DNA from: Siphonodentalium dalli
Lineage: Eukaryota; Mollusca; Scaphopoda; Gadilida; Siphonodentaliidae
Direction of reading: 5' to 3'
Length of the DNA stretch: 64,000 nt
Assembly (NCBI GenBank): GCA_032622095.1
Contig: CP136064.1
Coordinates: 277,473,614 to 277,537,613 of the forward strand
The translations under genes were made by a program, and so were the position numbers. The notes beneath the pieces are model-generated. The model was not told the DNA's origin, made no database searches, and saw only the letters and a program-made list of their open reading frames with translations. Of the stretch, positions 10,620-21,309 are shown piece after piece; within the stretch, counting starts at the first letter, position 1; every line of letters begins with the position of its first letter.

Positions 10620-11099
10620 ATGACTGCAGACGGAACATGCGTCACCACAATCTATCACATCATCATACATTATGTCGATTCAGGGATCTCTATTCCCAAG
10701 TTGGCATGGAAGAAACGCACGCGGGCAGAGGTACACGCCGTAAATGAAACTTCATGTAAATCAAATGTTATGACTGAACCTTCTTTTAGTCGCTTCCTAA
10801 GAATCCTGGAATCCCTTCACATTTCTAACTTGTGGCGTTTGTGTCGGAAATTTCCCAAAAACAAAACCGCATATTACACAGTAGCTCGGGTTATTGAAGC
10901 ATCGGGGTCCATTGAAGCAGGACTATTCCCGGTATGTGGGGATTCATACACCGACAAAATTATGCACATACTTATTGAGTGTCACGCTTTGGTTAACATA
11001 CACAATGAATTGTTGTATTCAATGGTTGACCAATATGGATTGCAATTATTTATCTCTGTCTACGCGTATATCAAATATTATTATCCATCCCTTAACTAA
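10620..11099 (+). pseudogene. LINE ORF2 C-terminal remnant inside the RT-less element
   Basis: The open frame of 159 codons holds, from about residue 51, a stretch parallel to LINE ORF2 residues about 1019-1110: SNLWRLCRKFPKNKTAYYTV against SHLWRCCRKFPRHKIAYLTV. The zinc knuckle is damaged: the first Cys is Phe (FPVCGDSYTDK), while the second Cys and the H-x4-C half (MHILIECHA) remain. The same 109-residue core is open in the two other copies at 52004 and 61286, but these are recent duplicates. The start at 10620 is only the first ATG; in the other two copies the frame is closed further upstream. Whether the short protein is made is unknown. Confidence 0.6.
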
Positions 11100-11478
11100 C
11101 ACCATTTCCGATTGGGCAAAAGCCGCCACGTGATAGTCCTGGAAAAAGTCATATTGGACTCCCGACTGTACAATATCACTTTTTATTGGGACTCTGTGAC
11201 GTCACGAATTAACTTTATTGCAAAATGAATCGGTGAAATATTGTGATGCGCGCGCAACACTGATGGATTTTAGCAGACGTTTCACTTCCGCATTGAGTTT
11301 TTTTTCCTCACTTCCGTGTTTACTTTTCCAAATCATGCTTTCTGATGATCAATATACAGGCTTTTATAGAGAATTAAGTGCCGACAAATACCAAAAATAA
11401 CCACAAAAGTTTTATTCCCAAAATTTGGATAAACGTACAGATGGATAATAAAAATGTCATTATACAATGTTGTCTACA

Positions 11479-11601
11479 GTGTGAGTTTTTCTTGTACTCG
11501 TCCAGGTTGTGGTGAAAAGTCATATTGGACTCGACACTGGCGTGTCTCGTCCAATATGACTTTTCACCACAACCTTGACTCGTACAAGAAAAACACATAC
11601 T
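11479..11601. repeat. Long palindrome (foldback), copy 1
   Basis: Left arm GTTGTGGTGAAAAGTCATAT then TGGACTCG, and its complement in the right arm, around the loop ACACTGGCGTGT; the outer parts TTTTTCTTGTACTCGTCCA and the right-hand complement also pair. Copies are at 52713-52835 and 61995-62117. An isolated half motif, AAAAAGTCATATTGGACTC, lies upstream at 11144. Confidence 0.85.
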
Positions 11602-11737
11602 GTACACAACATTGTATAATAACTTTATAATGAATAATGAATCGACACGGTGATGTCATCGAAATTTAAGCAAATAGTGACATCTATTGAATGTCATTTG
11701 AAATGATTATGCGAATACACTGCTCGCTTCATTATTA

Positions 11738-11995
11738 TCATCATCATAATCATAATCACCATCGTCATCATCGTCATCACCATCGTCATTATATCGTCAT
11801 TATCAGCATCATCATCATTATCATTATAATAATAATAATACTTATTTTTCATCGTGATCATCGATCATCACTACCATTAACACCATCGCCATCGTTGATC
11901 ACACACACATCATCAGCATCATTATCGTCACACTTATCATCACCATCGCCATCATCACCACCGTAAACATCATCATCATCATCATCATCATCATC
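11738..11995. repeat. CAT/ATC-rich microsatellite tract
   Basis: Imperfect (CAT)n, (CAC)n and (AAT)n runs. Reading frames across it give His-, Ile- or Asp-rich strings and are not genes. It contains a single ATTATCAG at 11799-11806, the empty site of the hAT-like insertion seen in the other two copies. Confidence 0.9.
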
Positions 11996-12032
11996 ATTTG
12001 TACATAAGTGTAGATATATCCAGTGTCTGATA

Positions 12033-12391
12033 TTAAAGGTACTCAATCCGATCAGACGCTTTGGCTTCGGGGGTAAAACAGCATATTTCGATGAACCCAC
12101 CCATCAAAGCTCAGAGTGATCAGATGAAGATGGGTAACTCTAAAATCAAGTTGTTATTACTACCACTTGATTTTAGAGTTATCCATCTTCATCCGCAAGA
12201 CCGTCCGTTTGACCACGTGTTTCTGGGCCACTAATTACTGCAGATATCGAGAAATAAGAAACTTCAAAAATCGATATCTGATCACTCTGAGCTTTGATGG
12301 GTGGGCTCCTCGACTCGAATCAAATATTTTTTACCCACGAAGCCAAAGAAATATTAACTGAGGAGCGTCTGATCGAATTGAGTACCTTTAA
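12033..12391. mobile_element. TTAA MITE, GGTACTCAATCC family, copy in element 1
   Basis: TTAA at 12033-12036 and 12388-12391. Inside are AGGTACTCAATCCGATCAGA and, inverted, GATCGAATTGAGTACCT. The two halves are long inverted repeats, with CATCAAAGCTCAGAGTGATC and AACTCTAAAATCAAG in each arm and a central unpaired stretch. Relatives at 36291, 53670, 62916 and long-loop forms at 6522, 20575 and 44035. Confidence 0.85.
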
Positions 12392-12499
12392 CATCTTTAC
12401 TATAATTCATCATTATTGGTTCATATTTCTGTACATATCAATTATTTGTTACATGCTTTATAAATCTTCACAGAATGGAGGAAATAAATAAATAATAAT

Positions 12500-12546
12500 A
12501 ATTTGGTAAACTTTGGACTGAATGCTTTATAGTTACACTAACTGAA
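12500..12546. repeat. Target-site duplication, right copy (47 bp)
   Basis: Right-hand partner of 10218-10264; one mismatch in 47 bases. Confidence 0.85.
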
Positions 12547-12904
12547 ACATGCTGCCCGTGATAGCCTTTACTCCGCGTTTATATAAGTGCCAGATTAAAT
12601 CATTCCTGTTTTTGTTTTTACGTGATTCGGTAAAAATAACTTGCATCAAAGATTCCATTGAACCGTTACTTTATATCATTGTGCTGTGTGTTTGTTTTAT
12701 CACCAAGTTATCAGAACTATTATTTTGTTGTCATATTGTAGATATGTTAGAATAACTTATTTTAAAGATAAAAACTATATATGCTTTCAAATACAGTTAT
12801 TTCCTCACAATGAAATAGGCACTATGCATCCCCTATTCCAAATGATTAGAGGGGATACCGTTGCATTGGATTATATTAGCAGCTGGCAATACCCCGGATA
12901 TTGA
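12547..12904 (+). other. Displaced 3' flank of the membrane-protein gene
   Basis: This is what followed the stop codon of the terminal exon before the RT-less element inserted. It is AT-rich, non-coding and matched in block B at 63441-63800. I found no convincing polyadenylation signal. Confidence 0.45.
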
Positions 12905-13085
12905 GAATGATTATGTTGGAACATGGGTGCGATTATTTAGAATAAGGGTGAGATTATTTCGGAATAAGAGTGGGATTATTTTGGAATAAGGGAGAGATTA
13001 TTTCGGAATAATGGTCAGATTATTTCGAAATGAGAGTGAGAATGTAGCGAGATAAAAGTGGGATTATTCCGACATAATTTGGAAT
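12905..13085. repeat. Short tandem array of GATTATTTCGGAATAAGGGTG type
   Basis: About seven degenerate units of 23-28 bp sharing ATTATTTCGGAATAA with GTGAG or GTGGG between them. A shorter version lies at 63805-63895 in block B. Confidence 0.8.
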
Positions 13086-13879
13086 ATGCCATCCCAGTAC
13101 GCCCGCAGGATGTTTATATACTAAATATATTCATATTCTCAATTGACCACTCTTGAAAATCCCAATTTATATTTAAATTGTTACTGGGAAATGTGTGTGA
13201 ATCTCAGTGGGATTCCTTTTTAGTATTTTGTGAAATTTCAGAGAATTTTTTCAAATTCCTTGTACGACTGAACCGCCCCACCCGGTGACACGTTTAAATG
13301 GAACCGATTCATTCGAAGTGTGTTCATGTGAAATAGCATGAATTTTATAAAACAAAAACATCTGTGAAACAGCTACCTTCATTGATTTTGTTCTTGTTGT
13401 CATTCTTAAAACTCTTCAATCACGAGATTTCGGATATAAATCCATTGCTATATAAACATCACTGTTCATGTGGCATTACGGATCCAAGTCCAATAAGATA
13501 CCAATAAGTATAATCAGCAATGGAAAAGGTCAAAGCATTAAAGTATATTTCGAAAATCAAATTTAGACTCAAATATTTTAACTTAACACGCGATCACCGA
13601 TGTTTGTTGACCAATCACTGTAACAGATTTGTCTACATAACAATAGGTTCATCACGCGATATTTCATTATTGGAGAACTATTAATAATGATTGTAAACAA
13701 GGTTTATGTATTGCATGTGTTCTGATGTTTTTACAGACATTTTTTCTGTTTTGTACATTTATACCCACTGTGAGTGTCTTGGATCCCTTTTATGGTGATG
13801 TTTTTACAGAATTTTATATTTTGCACATTTATACCCATTGCGGGTGTGCTTGGTCCCTTTAATCTCAGTTTTAACTGCT
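13086..13879. other. No recognisable gene
   Basis: AT-rich. ACATTTATACCCACTG and ACATTTATACCCATTG (13756 and 13827) form a small dimer together with TTTTTACAGA blocks. Nothing else recognised. Confidence 0.4.
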
Positions 13880-15290
13880 GGTGTAGATACATTAACTAAT
13901 GGTGTGGGAAAAGGTGGATCTACCAGGAAATATACAATGTATATGGGTGGGGTTGTTATCGAAAGCAATGTGCACTTTACAATACGAAGATGGCAAATAT
14001 GAAAAGTGAGTTTTCGATGGTTTTGGGATCCACTACGCTATTTAGATCTTGAGCACGCCACGACCTGAATATATATGTTCTCAATATTGACTGAGAGTAT
14101 AGACAAAAGGTAGATCTACCAGGAAATACACAATTGATGTGGAAGGGATTGTTATCGAAAGCATTTGGGCACTTTACAAAAAGAGGTTGGAAGTAAGAAA
14201 TGCGATTGTTCGATGATTTGGGGGCGCCCTACCCTATTTTAAATCTTGGTTTTATGACCCTCTACCCTATTTGAAGTGTTTTTGTACTCACCACGAACTG
14301 AAGGTGGGTGCTCGCAATATCAACTGAGAAAGTAGACCAAATGTAGATATATCATAACATAAACGACTTATATGGATGGAACTGTTATCAAAAACATAGA
14401 TCACTTTACAAAAAGAGGATGGCAAATAAGAAATGCGATTTTCCTATGGTTTGGTAATCTCATATCCTATTTTAAGTCTTGAACACATAACGAACTGAAT
14501 GTATATGCTCTCAGTGTTGACTGAGGTGTGGACAAGATATAGATCAAGTAGAAAGTACACAGGAAGTATACAAGTCATATGGATGGGACTGTTATCGAAA
14601 GCATGGATCACTTTACAAAAGAGGATGGCAAATAATAAATGCGACCTTTTCTATGGTTTGTGGACCCTACCATAATTAAGGTCTTGGATTCACCACAAAC
14701 TGAAGGTATATGCTCTCGATATGCCCAAAACAATCGAAACATTGTCTTTCTTTCTGTAAATTAACCCATGCTTCGATTACAATCCCATCCACGTAAATTG
14801 TGTAGTTCTTGATAGATGTAACTGTTATCCACCCCCATAATTAATATTGAGAGCATTTATCTTCAGTTCGCTGTATGTTCAAGACCTCAAATAGGGTAGG
14901 GTGTCCCCCAAACCATCAAACAATCACTTTTCATATTTGCCACCCTCTCTTTGCAAAGTGCCCATGCTTCCATAATCATCACATCCATATCAGTTGCATA
15001 TTTCATGCTGTAACATTTGTCTACATCCACGGTGAGAGTATATAACATCAGTTCGTGTTTGTTCAGTACTTCAAATAGGGTAGGTGTCCCCAAACAAACG
15101 AAAACTCGCCTTTTTGATTTGCCATCCTCTTTTTGTAATGTGCAACATCCCATCCCAATAAATTGTGTATGGTCGGGTAGACCTACCTCTTTTTCACATC
15201 CACACTTAATATTGAGAGCACATATATTCAGTTCGCGGTGTATTCAAGACTCCAAATAGGGTATGAGGTCCCCAAACCAAAGAAAACTGT
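13880..15290. repeat. Inverted array of about 200-bp degenerate units
   Basis: Four head-to-tail units start near 13880, 14098, 14331 and 14526. Each has, in order, TAGATCTACCAGGAAATA-like, GTTATCGAAAGCAT, CACTTTACAAAAAGAGG, a CGATGGTTTGG-like block, CCCTATTTTAA-like and CTCAATATTGACTGAG. From about 14736 the blocks return reversed (CAAATAGGGTAGG, CATCCTCTTTTTGTAATGTG, GGTAGACCTACCTCT), giving about two and a half inverted units. No coding capacity. It resembles a foldback transposon whose arms are tandem repeats. Confidence 0.8.
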
Positions 15291-15650
15291 GAAAACTATG
15301 TTACCAGTGTGCAATTACCATGTCTTGTAATTTAATATTTTATTAAATGGTGCTCAGGATTCACAACTCACTGCCAACTGGTAGTAAGCATGCATGGGTA
15401 TGGGGTGACAGTGAAACCCTCGTTTATCAAGAAGTAGTCTCTTTAAGTATTGATTTTTAATGATTATAAATATATTATTTGAACGAATATTTGTGTGTAT
15501 TATGAGACATATTTTGCAGTACAATTTAACAAAGACATATAATATGTCCTTTAGTAGTATTTTGCTAACAAAGGTATTGATATTGTTATGATTCTGCAAT
15601 GATGAATATATATTTTCATTTTATATTCCTTTGTATAAGCCAAACATTAC
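15291..15650. other. No recognisable gene
   Basis: AT-rich sequence; nothing recognised. Confidence 0.35.
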
Positions 15651-16004
15651 TAAACTTTCTTTAGCTTAATAACTAAATATTTAATTATCCAATTAATTCA
15701 GTTAAAAGTCACTAAATATTTATTTAGATTTTGTAACTAAACACCTTACCCAACTTTTTTCGGCTCAATGACTAAATATTTAATTATCCAATTACTTCAA
15801 TTGAAACTGACAAAATAGTTAGTTAGATTTTGTAACAAAACACTTTAATTTTCAATGACTGAATATTTAATTACCCAGTCATTCAGTTGAAATTGACTAA
15901 ATATTTATTCTGGTTAATTAACTAAACCTCATTGGTAACCCAATATTCTGTTGTGAAACTATACTAAATATTGGGTTAATTGTAACCCAATATTGGCAGA
16001 CTCA
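15651..16004. repeat. AT-rich degenerate tandem repeats
   Basis: ACTAAATATTTAATTATCCA and close variants recur near 15672, 15771 and 15860, separated by GATTTTGTAACTAAACAC-type blocks, ending in AATATTGGGTTAATTGTAAC. Similar motifs (TAATTGGGTTA, TTTAGTTAATATTAACTAAA) lie at 19340-19560, possibly the other arm of a large, decayed element. Confidence 0.55.
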
Positions 16005-17175
16005 ATCAGGGTCTACACAAAAATTCCGTACACAGCCTCAAGGCTGAAAATAAAAATGTCACCCAACCAGGGACCCACCACCCCCCTACTAGCAAAAAAG
16101 ATATTTTCCTCCGACAAATTTGGGACCCACACCCATTTTTCCAGGATTTGTACACTTATAGATATGCTTTTTCAATAAAATACTGACTATTGAAACTGTT
16201 CAGTCATCACCCTTAATGCTGACTAATGTATATCTCTCAGTGATAGAATTTTGCGGATAAAGTTATTTCTCTGTTAACCGTGTAGATTGACAAAGATTTG
16301 ACTTTGCTAATTTGCAATTAAAATTTTGATGCAAAGGTCTGACTCACTTGAAATGTATAAAATGTATAAAAACACAAGATAGAACAATCACATTCGCAGG
16401 CAACACATAGTGTACGCGAATAATTGTTATGTGGAAGCGAATATGTATGTTTTCTATAAAAGATAGAAAAGCGGCGAGAATCTAGAGAAGAACACCAGCA
16501 ACAGATAATCCTTTGCGAAATGGTGTTTTCGGATTAAGAGTATCATTCGTTGGGACCAGTGGGTGTGGAGAAAATATTTTGTAACTATGCATGTATTTGG
16601 CCACCCCTATTTTGATGATCAAATGGGTGAATAATTAGACAGAGTATTCTTCCCTGTTCTATGCTGCTATTGAAAACTTCTTGATTATATCTGGCTTCAG
16701 ATCACTAATGGCATTAACAGTTGGACACTTATCATATGCATCGATCTACAAAATTGGGTCATTATTGAGTGGAGCACATCTAGTTATCTCAGGACAACTG
16801 ACATTATATACTAACAGAATAAGTTTTATATATTATAATAATATATGTTTTTGCTATATATTTATCCTGTTAATTATGAATTATTCCCTCAAAACTTATT
16901 GACCATGCTATATACGGACTTGAGACCTTGGATTAATCTAAGGCATATAAAGCATCATATTATTGAAACATATATATTCGCCCTCCTACATGTAACCAAA
17001 ATATTGTTATTTGGGCAACTGTACAATATAACTGTCTCATTATTTGTCTATAAATATTTAATAAAAAACTATTAGAAAACAATTTGCAAGCACCGGAAAA
17101 AACATAGTTTTCTGGGCTCCCGACCACCCACCACATCGGCTCTGTGTACGGAATTTTTGTCAGACCCCCCTTACC
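16005..17175. mobile_element. TIR element, about 1.17 kb
   Basis: The left end GGGTCTACACAAAAATTCCG then TACACAG (from 16011) matches the inverted right end CTGTGTACGGAATTTTTGTC then AGACCC (to 17167). Possible flanking duplication CAATCA (16005 and 17177). The right flank is LINE coding sequence, so the element appears to have inserted into or beside the LINE relic. Short plus-strand frames inside (16681-17075) are hydrophobic and unrecognised; no transposase. Confidence 0.6.
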
Positions 17176-17177
17176 CA

Positions 17178-18490
17178 ATCAGACTTTAAATCAGGCGATT
17201 CAAAGATAACGGGAAACTATCGCCCAATCAGTCTTCTTCCCATTTACAAAAAGAATTGTGTGACGCAGACTAGTTGATTGTTTAAACAAACATGACAGTA
17301 ATGATCAGTATGGTTAAAAAGTTCACTCAACAATTCATCCAATTTTGTGGCTACTTTATGGTGTTGTGGCTACTTTATGGTGTTGGTTCAAACAGTGACA
17401 AGAAGAACAAATATTGTACTTTATCTGCATTGATTGGTTTTTCTAAAGCCTTTGACACAATAAATCATGAAATTCTGCTGAGTAAACTTGAATCTTATGG
17501 AGAAAGAGGCAACGACAATGAGTGGTTCAGAAATTACTTGACAAATAGTTCTCAATGTGTGGATTTGGAATGTACGGTTTCTTCCAAACTCCCAATTACA
17601 TGCAGAGTCCCCATGGTTCTATTTCTGTGCCTATTCTTTTTTAGTCTATATTAACCCTTTAACCAACAAACCGGCCAAAACCGGCCAAATAAAGCTTCAA
17701 CAGCCTAAAATATCTTCGGTCTGTCTCATTAGAACCATACAAATATGGATATCATTGGAACCGGCTCATTGGCCACATTGTGATGGTTACAGTTATGCCC
17801 TGTGCCAATGCATTCTCTTACATATGCGAGTCGACCATATGTCGCCTCGCATATATAAGAGAATGCATTGGCCTAAAAAAAATCTTTTTTTACCATTTTT
17901 TCTTACATTCTTTAACAATTTTATAATTTTTAATGTGTTAAGCCAATGCATTCTCTTATATATGCGAGGAGACCTATGGTCGACTCGCATATATAAGAGA
18001 ATGCATTGGCACAGGGCCGTTCTGTTGGGTAAACGGTTAACGATGTGCACACATATACTGCTCTGTCACTGTTAACAGTGTCCTTTTCGCACAAACATCT
18101 GGATTACTTGTACCATTACTTCAACGAGGAATTTGATAAATTGAGTATTTGGTGTAGAGTAAACAAACTATCATTGAACACAAATAAAACTAAATATATG
18201 GTGATACAACCCAAAATTTTCCTTATTTAGTTGCGAATCGTATGTTGAACATTAATGGACAACATGTTGAAAGAATAGAATCGGACTGTCAATATAAGTC
18301 TTAAACACTTCTGGGCATACACATAGATGAACATTTGACAACCACGTGAAAGCCGTTTGTGCAAAAATGTCTAACTCTCTGTATGCTATAAATCGAGTAA
18401 AATATTTCCTACCCTTTGATTGTCTTCGAATACTGTATCTTACTTTAGTACATTCTCATATTCTCTCAGTTCTGGTTAAACCGCAGACTC
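17178..18490 (+). pseudogene. LINE reverse-transcriptase relic, plus strand
   Basis: Fragments in order: FKSGDSKITGNYRPISLLPI (17184 on), FSKAFDTINHEILLSKLESY (about 17430-17500), a worn SGVPQGS region (ITCRVPMVLFL), then after the inserted TTAA element VHTYTALSL, FDKLSIWCRVNKLSLNTNKT, and MSNSLYAINRVKYFLPFDCL. This order is the normal RT palm-to-thumb order of CR1/Jockey-like LINEs. The FADD box is degraded, parts are deleted and several frameshifts exist. No endonuclease upstream and no recognisable 3' UTR. Confidence 0.85.
17651..18040. mobile_element. TTAA (piggyBac-like) element inside LINE RT, copy 2
   Basis: TTAA at 17651-17654 and 18037-18040; ends CCCTTTAACCAACA and TGTTGGGTAAACGG. 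With the element and one TTAA removed in mind, the flanks (TCTATA / CGATGTGC) keep the frame of the LYIND motif of the RT, which fixes TTAA as the target duplication. Palindromes at 17804-17873 and 17942-18010. Confidence 0.92.
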
Positions 18491-19014
18491 ATGAATTCGC
18501 TATATACGATTTCTCCTTCCCAGGATTAATCATAGACACAAAAGACAATCGCCATGCAGTGAACAAAATGTATAATAAACATGAATAAGCAAAACAGAAG
18601 TGAAATGATGATAAACACGCCACCTGCGTATAGGGTGGCATACTATTGCATCATCCCCTTATTTAGACGCGCGCGTACATATGATATTACTATACGCCCG
18701 ATGTTTGTAAAAAATATTCCTTATTTGGCGTGTATGTTATTACGAACATGCGAAGCAACATACAACTTACGAGATACAACTAAATATCATCGGAAATTCC
18801 TTATTTGGCGTGTGACGTAATTGGGAGAAAATACTCACTGGATAAATAAAATTTGATATCTTTGCAAAAACAATTCTATTAGGTACACTTGTTCTGTCCG
18901 ACCATTACCCAATCATGAATTAACGTACATTAGCTGTATTTTGCACTGACAACGGGTAATATAAGGGTCGATTAAAATGAGACTTGTTGACATTCGAATG
19001 AGATTGCTGCACAT
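18491..19014. other. No gene; small direct repeat
   Basis: ATTCCTTATTTGGCGTGT occurs at 18716 and 18796. Otherwise nothing recognised. Confidence 0.4.
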
Positions 19015-19101
19015 ATGAGGCCAAGGATTGGATCTCCGCCTTCCACAGCACCCACTATAAAAAAAACGCACGGTGAAAGCGGACAATCTTCGTCTGTCTA
19101 C
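19015..19101 (+). CDS. Possible exon with strong donor
   Basis: An open frame from ATG (MRPRIGSPPSTAPTIKKTHG...) ends at TACG|GTAAGTG, a near-consensus donor. Its exit phase (1 base left) does not fit the next exon (19576, which needs 2), so an exon between them or a different start would be required. Weak evidence alone. Confidence 0.3.
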
Positions 19102-19575
19102 GGTAAGTGTTTGTTTATATACACAGATTCTGTAACTTTTTTGGCTTTTATTTACATAACAGAGGATACGAATTTGACAATAACATACTATTTACGCGTT
19201 AGATATGATTGGTTCAAGAAAAATACAATATTTTAATATTCTTTCTTTTATGGCGAAATTAACGGATGTGACTTTTTTAACAGCAATACCCATCGCGAAG
19301 GACATCTGTATATTTAAACATTGTGGCAAATTGGGTAACCACCATAAACCAATATTGAGTCACATTTAGTCAATTTAGAGTTTAGTAAATTGTAAGTAAA
19401 CTTAAATCGGAACCTACTAATAATTGGGTTATACAATACTAAGGAGACATTTGTTTAGTCGGTGGTGGTGGCGGTGGTGGTGGTCACGTGGGCTAACTAA
19501 TAGTTGGGTTAAAGTAAACTATAATTTAGTTAATATTAACTAAACTTTTTTTTGAGTGAACTTACATTTTTTCAG

Positions 19576-19682
19576 GAATTTAGGACAAATTAATCGACAC
19601 TTTCCACTACATTACGGGTCCCAGATTCACAGAAATAGCAGAGTGGAGGATCTACAGTCTGCAACAAGTCAACCCCTTTCCG
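19576..19682 (+). CDS. Candidate internal exon
   Basis: The acceptor TTACATTTTTTCAG| (to 19575) is strong; the donor is CCG|GTATAT (19683). The 107-bp stretch is open in one frame: 1 base, 35 codons (NLGQINRHFPLHYGSQIHRN and on to SATSQPLS), 1 base. The exit phase matches exon 20064-20140 (G plus GT makes Gly). No domain is recognised; it is polar and could be extracellular. Phase-matched neighbours make a real gene plausible. Confidence 0.5.
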
Positions 19683-20063
19683 GTATATATCTAAAGGCTA
19701 AACACATTTACTGTCACATTTAACATAACAGAGTGATAGACAGAAATCGATTTTTTTTTACAATGTCAATATACAGGTATCGTGGATCAGAATGGATAAC
19801 TGTGGTTGTGTCAACGCTTTAATGATGCCATAGGCGACAATGATATATATATAGCATGTGCTACTAAGTAAATTTGAATGAAGAATCTATCAGCATAACA
19901 TAAATTCTACTTCCTTGTTTGTAATATATTCGGGTTTATTCAAACGTCATTTAATATAAAACACCAATACATAAATCAAAAATATAACAATGTACTGACA
20001 TATCGGGTATGCTTACCCGGTAGCTGGCTTTCTTTGTGAGACTGCGCAGTAATATTTTCACAG

Positions 20064-20140
20064 GTAACATTTGCTTCATTTTGGGAGTCCTTGTGGATTT
20101 CAGGAGTCTAATTGCCAAACACCGAGTGACGGAACTACAA
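20064..20140 (+). CDS. Candidate internal exon, hydrophobic start
   Basis: Acceptor AATATTTTCACAG| and donor CTACAA|GTACGTAT. It reads GT then 25 codons: NICFILGVLVDFRSLIAKHR then VTELQ, leaving in phase 0. NICFILGVLVDF is hydrophobic and may be part of a membrane helix. Together with 19576-19682 it suggests a host gene on the plus strand that continues to the right, where I found no further exon before the TTAA element at 20575. Confidence 0.5.
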
Positions 20141-20280
20141 GTACGTATATGTTTAGTTGTAGGTTATTTCCATCGTCTCTGTCTTATACTTACATCACTA
20201 GACAAAGTATACATGGATAACGTTTGCAAACACTTACGAAATAAATACAGGGCACATCAACGCATATAGTATAATTGGGG

Positions 20281-20395
20281 ACATGTCTCTATTCCGAAGG
20301 TTCGCTACTCCGAATGTTCACTATTCCGAAGGTTCGCTATTCCGAAGGTCTCTATTCCGAAGGTTCGCTATTCCGAAGGTTTTTGTTATTTTATT
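20281..20395. repeat. TTCCGAAGGTTCGCTA array plus conserved flank
   Basis: Five or six units of 16-20 bp with CTATTCCGAAGGT. The following sequence (TTAATTCTATATTCAAAAGT, GAGAGGGTTC, ATCACGAAGA) to about 20570 recurs at 46499-46740 and 46985-47290, so the array belongs to a dispersed repeat family. Confidence 0.8.
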
Positions 20396-20574
20396 GGTTA
20401 ATTCTATATTCAAAAGTATTGAGAGGGTTCTTTATCACGAAGACTCTTTTTATGAGGAAATAACTTAAAACAATAAGACATTAAATTTGATTTTTTTTTT
20501 CGCGGGTTTCCTTGAGATTAATGTCATTGCGTATCACATTATTTCTCAATACATATTCACATCAAGCAGACCAC

Positions 20575-21000
20575 ACAATTTCCGATTCGATGGTCCCCAT
20601 ATCATCAGATTCCAACAACAACAAACAATTTTGAAATGACGCTACAGTTGTCATAATATATTAATTGCCCAAAAATAATGCTAACCACAGTCAACTATAG
20701 CATAAAATTGACAAAAACCTGTTATTTATCAACTTTTGTTCAACGAAATTTTGCCGGTTTGTCAAGTATCTGACACAAAAAGCCACTTGATTTTAGAGTT
20801 ATCCATCTTCATGCGCAATTTGGTCTTCTTGTCGACTGTTTATTGGGCCACTCAAAAAAAATATATATATTTCAAACATTGATATCTGATCACTCTGAGC
20901 TTTGATGGGTGGCTTCCTCGACTCGAGTCAAATATTTTCTTACCCCCGAAGCCAAGGAAATAGTAATTTGCGAGCGTTAATTCGGATTGAGTACCTTTAA
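20575..21000. mobile_element. TTAA MITE, long-loop form, inverted relative to 6522
   Basis: The left part ATTCGATGGTCCCCATATCA and AACAACAACAAACAATTTT is the complement of 6887-6945. The right part has ACTTGATTTTAGAGTTATCC, CTGAGCTTTGATGGGTGG, and ends CGGATTGAGTACC then TTAA (20997-21000). Confidence 0.7.
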
Positions 21001-21309
21001 TGAATACTGGAGCTCCATAAAATACTGCATATAGTGGAGTCCCTTAGCGCACACTAACAGAAGAATCGTTCACTTCCGGATTAAAGCACCAACCTTCGCA
21101 CATATATTGTCCACAATATCTCTGATCATAATCCAGCTGGTTCCAGCTTTCGGTTAAGTGGAACCCGTTAAATTCAAGATGGCGCCCAACATGGCCGCCG
21201 TTTATCAGACGGGTCACTAAGTCAGTTTGATGCAAATTAGAGTGAGACAATCTTGTCATATGTATACAAATGTATACACTTTTGTGAAGATAAGATAAAA
21301 TGCAACCAC

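Larger units (their letters stand above)
10265..12499 (+). mobile_element. RT-less LINE derivative, copy 1
   Basis: Bounded by a 47-bp TSD. The 5' part (10274-10530) encodes pieces like the LINE endonuclease at 54179-60782: DRICGIQMQISRRNFLYVFQ then VYLPSTNYS, and GNVIVVVLGDFRKP in the copies at 51497 and 60783. The middle (10770-11099) matches the LINE ORF2 C-terminus. All reverse-transcriptase motifs are missing. The 3' end, CAGAATGGAGGAAATAAATA, matches the LINE 3' terminus. So this is an internally deleted, presumably trans-mobilised derivative of a related LINE. It later collected a palindrome (11479-11601), CAT microsatellites and a TTAA MITE (12033-12391). Confidence 0.8.
6384..13090 (+). 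repeat. Segmental duplication, block A (paralogue of 43890-63895)
   Basis: Successive landmarks recur in the same order and orientation in block B: TTAA elements, the exon at 7545, the G-rich TIR element, the hairpin at 8398, the LINE 3' end at 9183, the transmembrane exon at 9968, the RT-less LINE derivative and the flank after 12500. B contains extra insertions between 46314 and 50376 and after 54145. Local identity is high by eye; I have not computed it. Confidence 0.9.

Noticed and set aside
11691-12100. His-rich and Asp-rich frames
   Set aside because: CAT/ATC microsatellite translations, repeated at 52925 and 62207.
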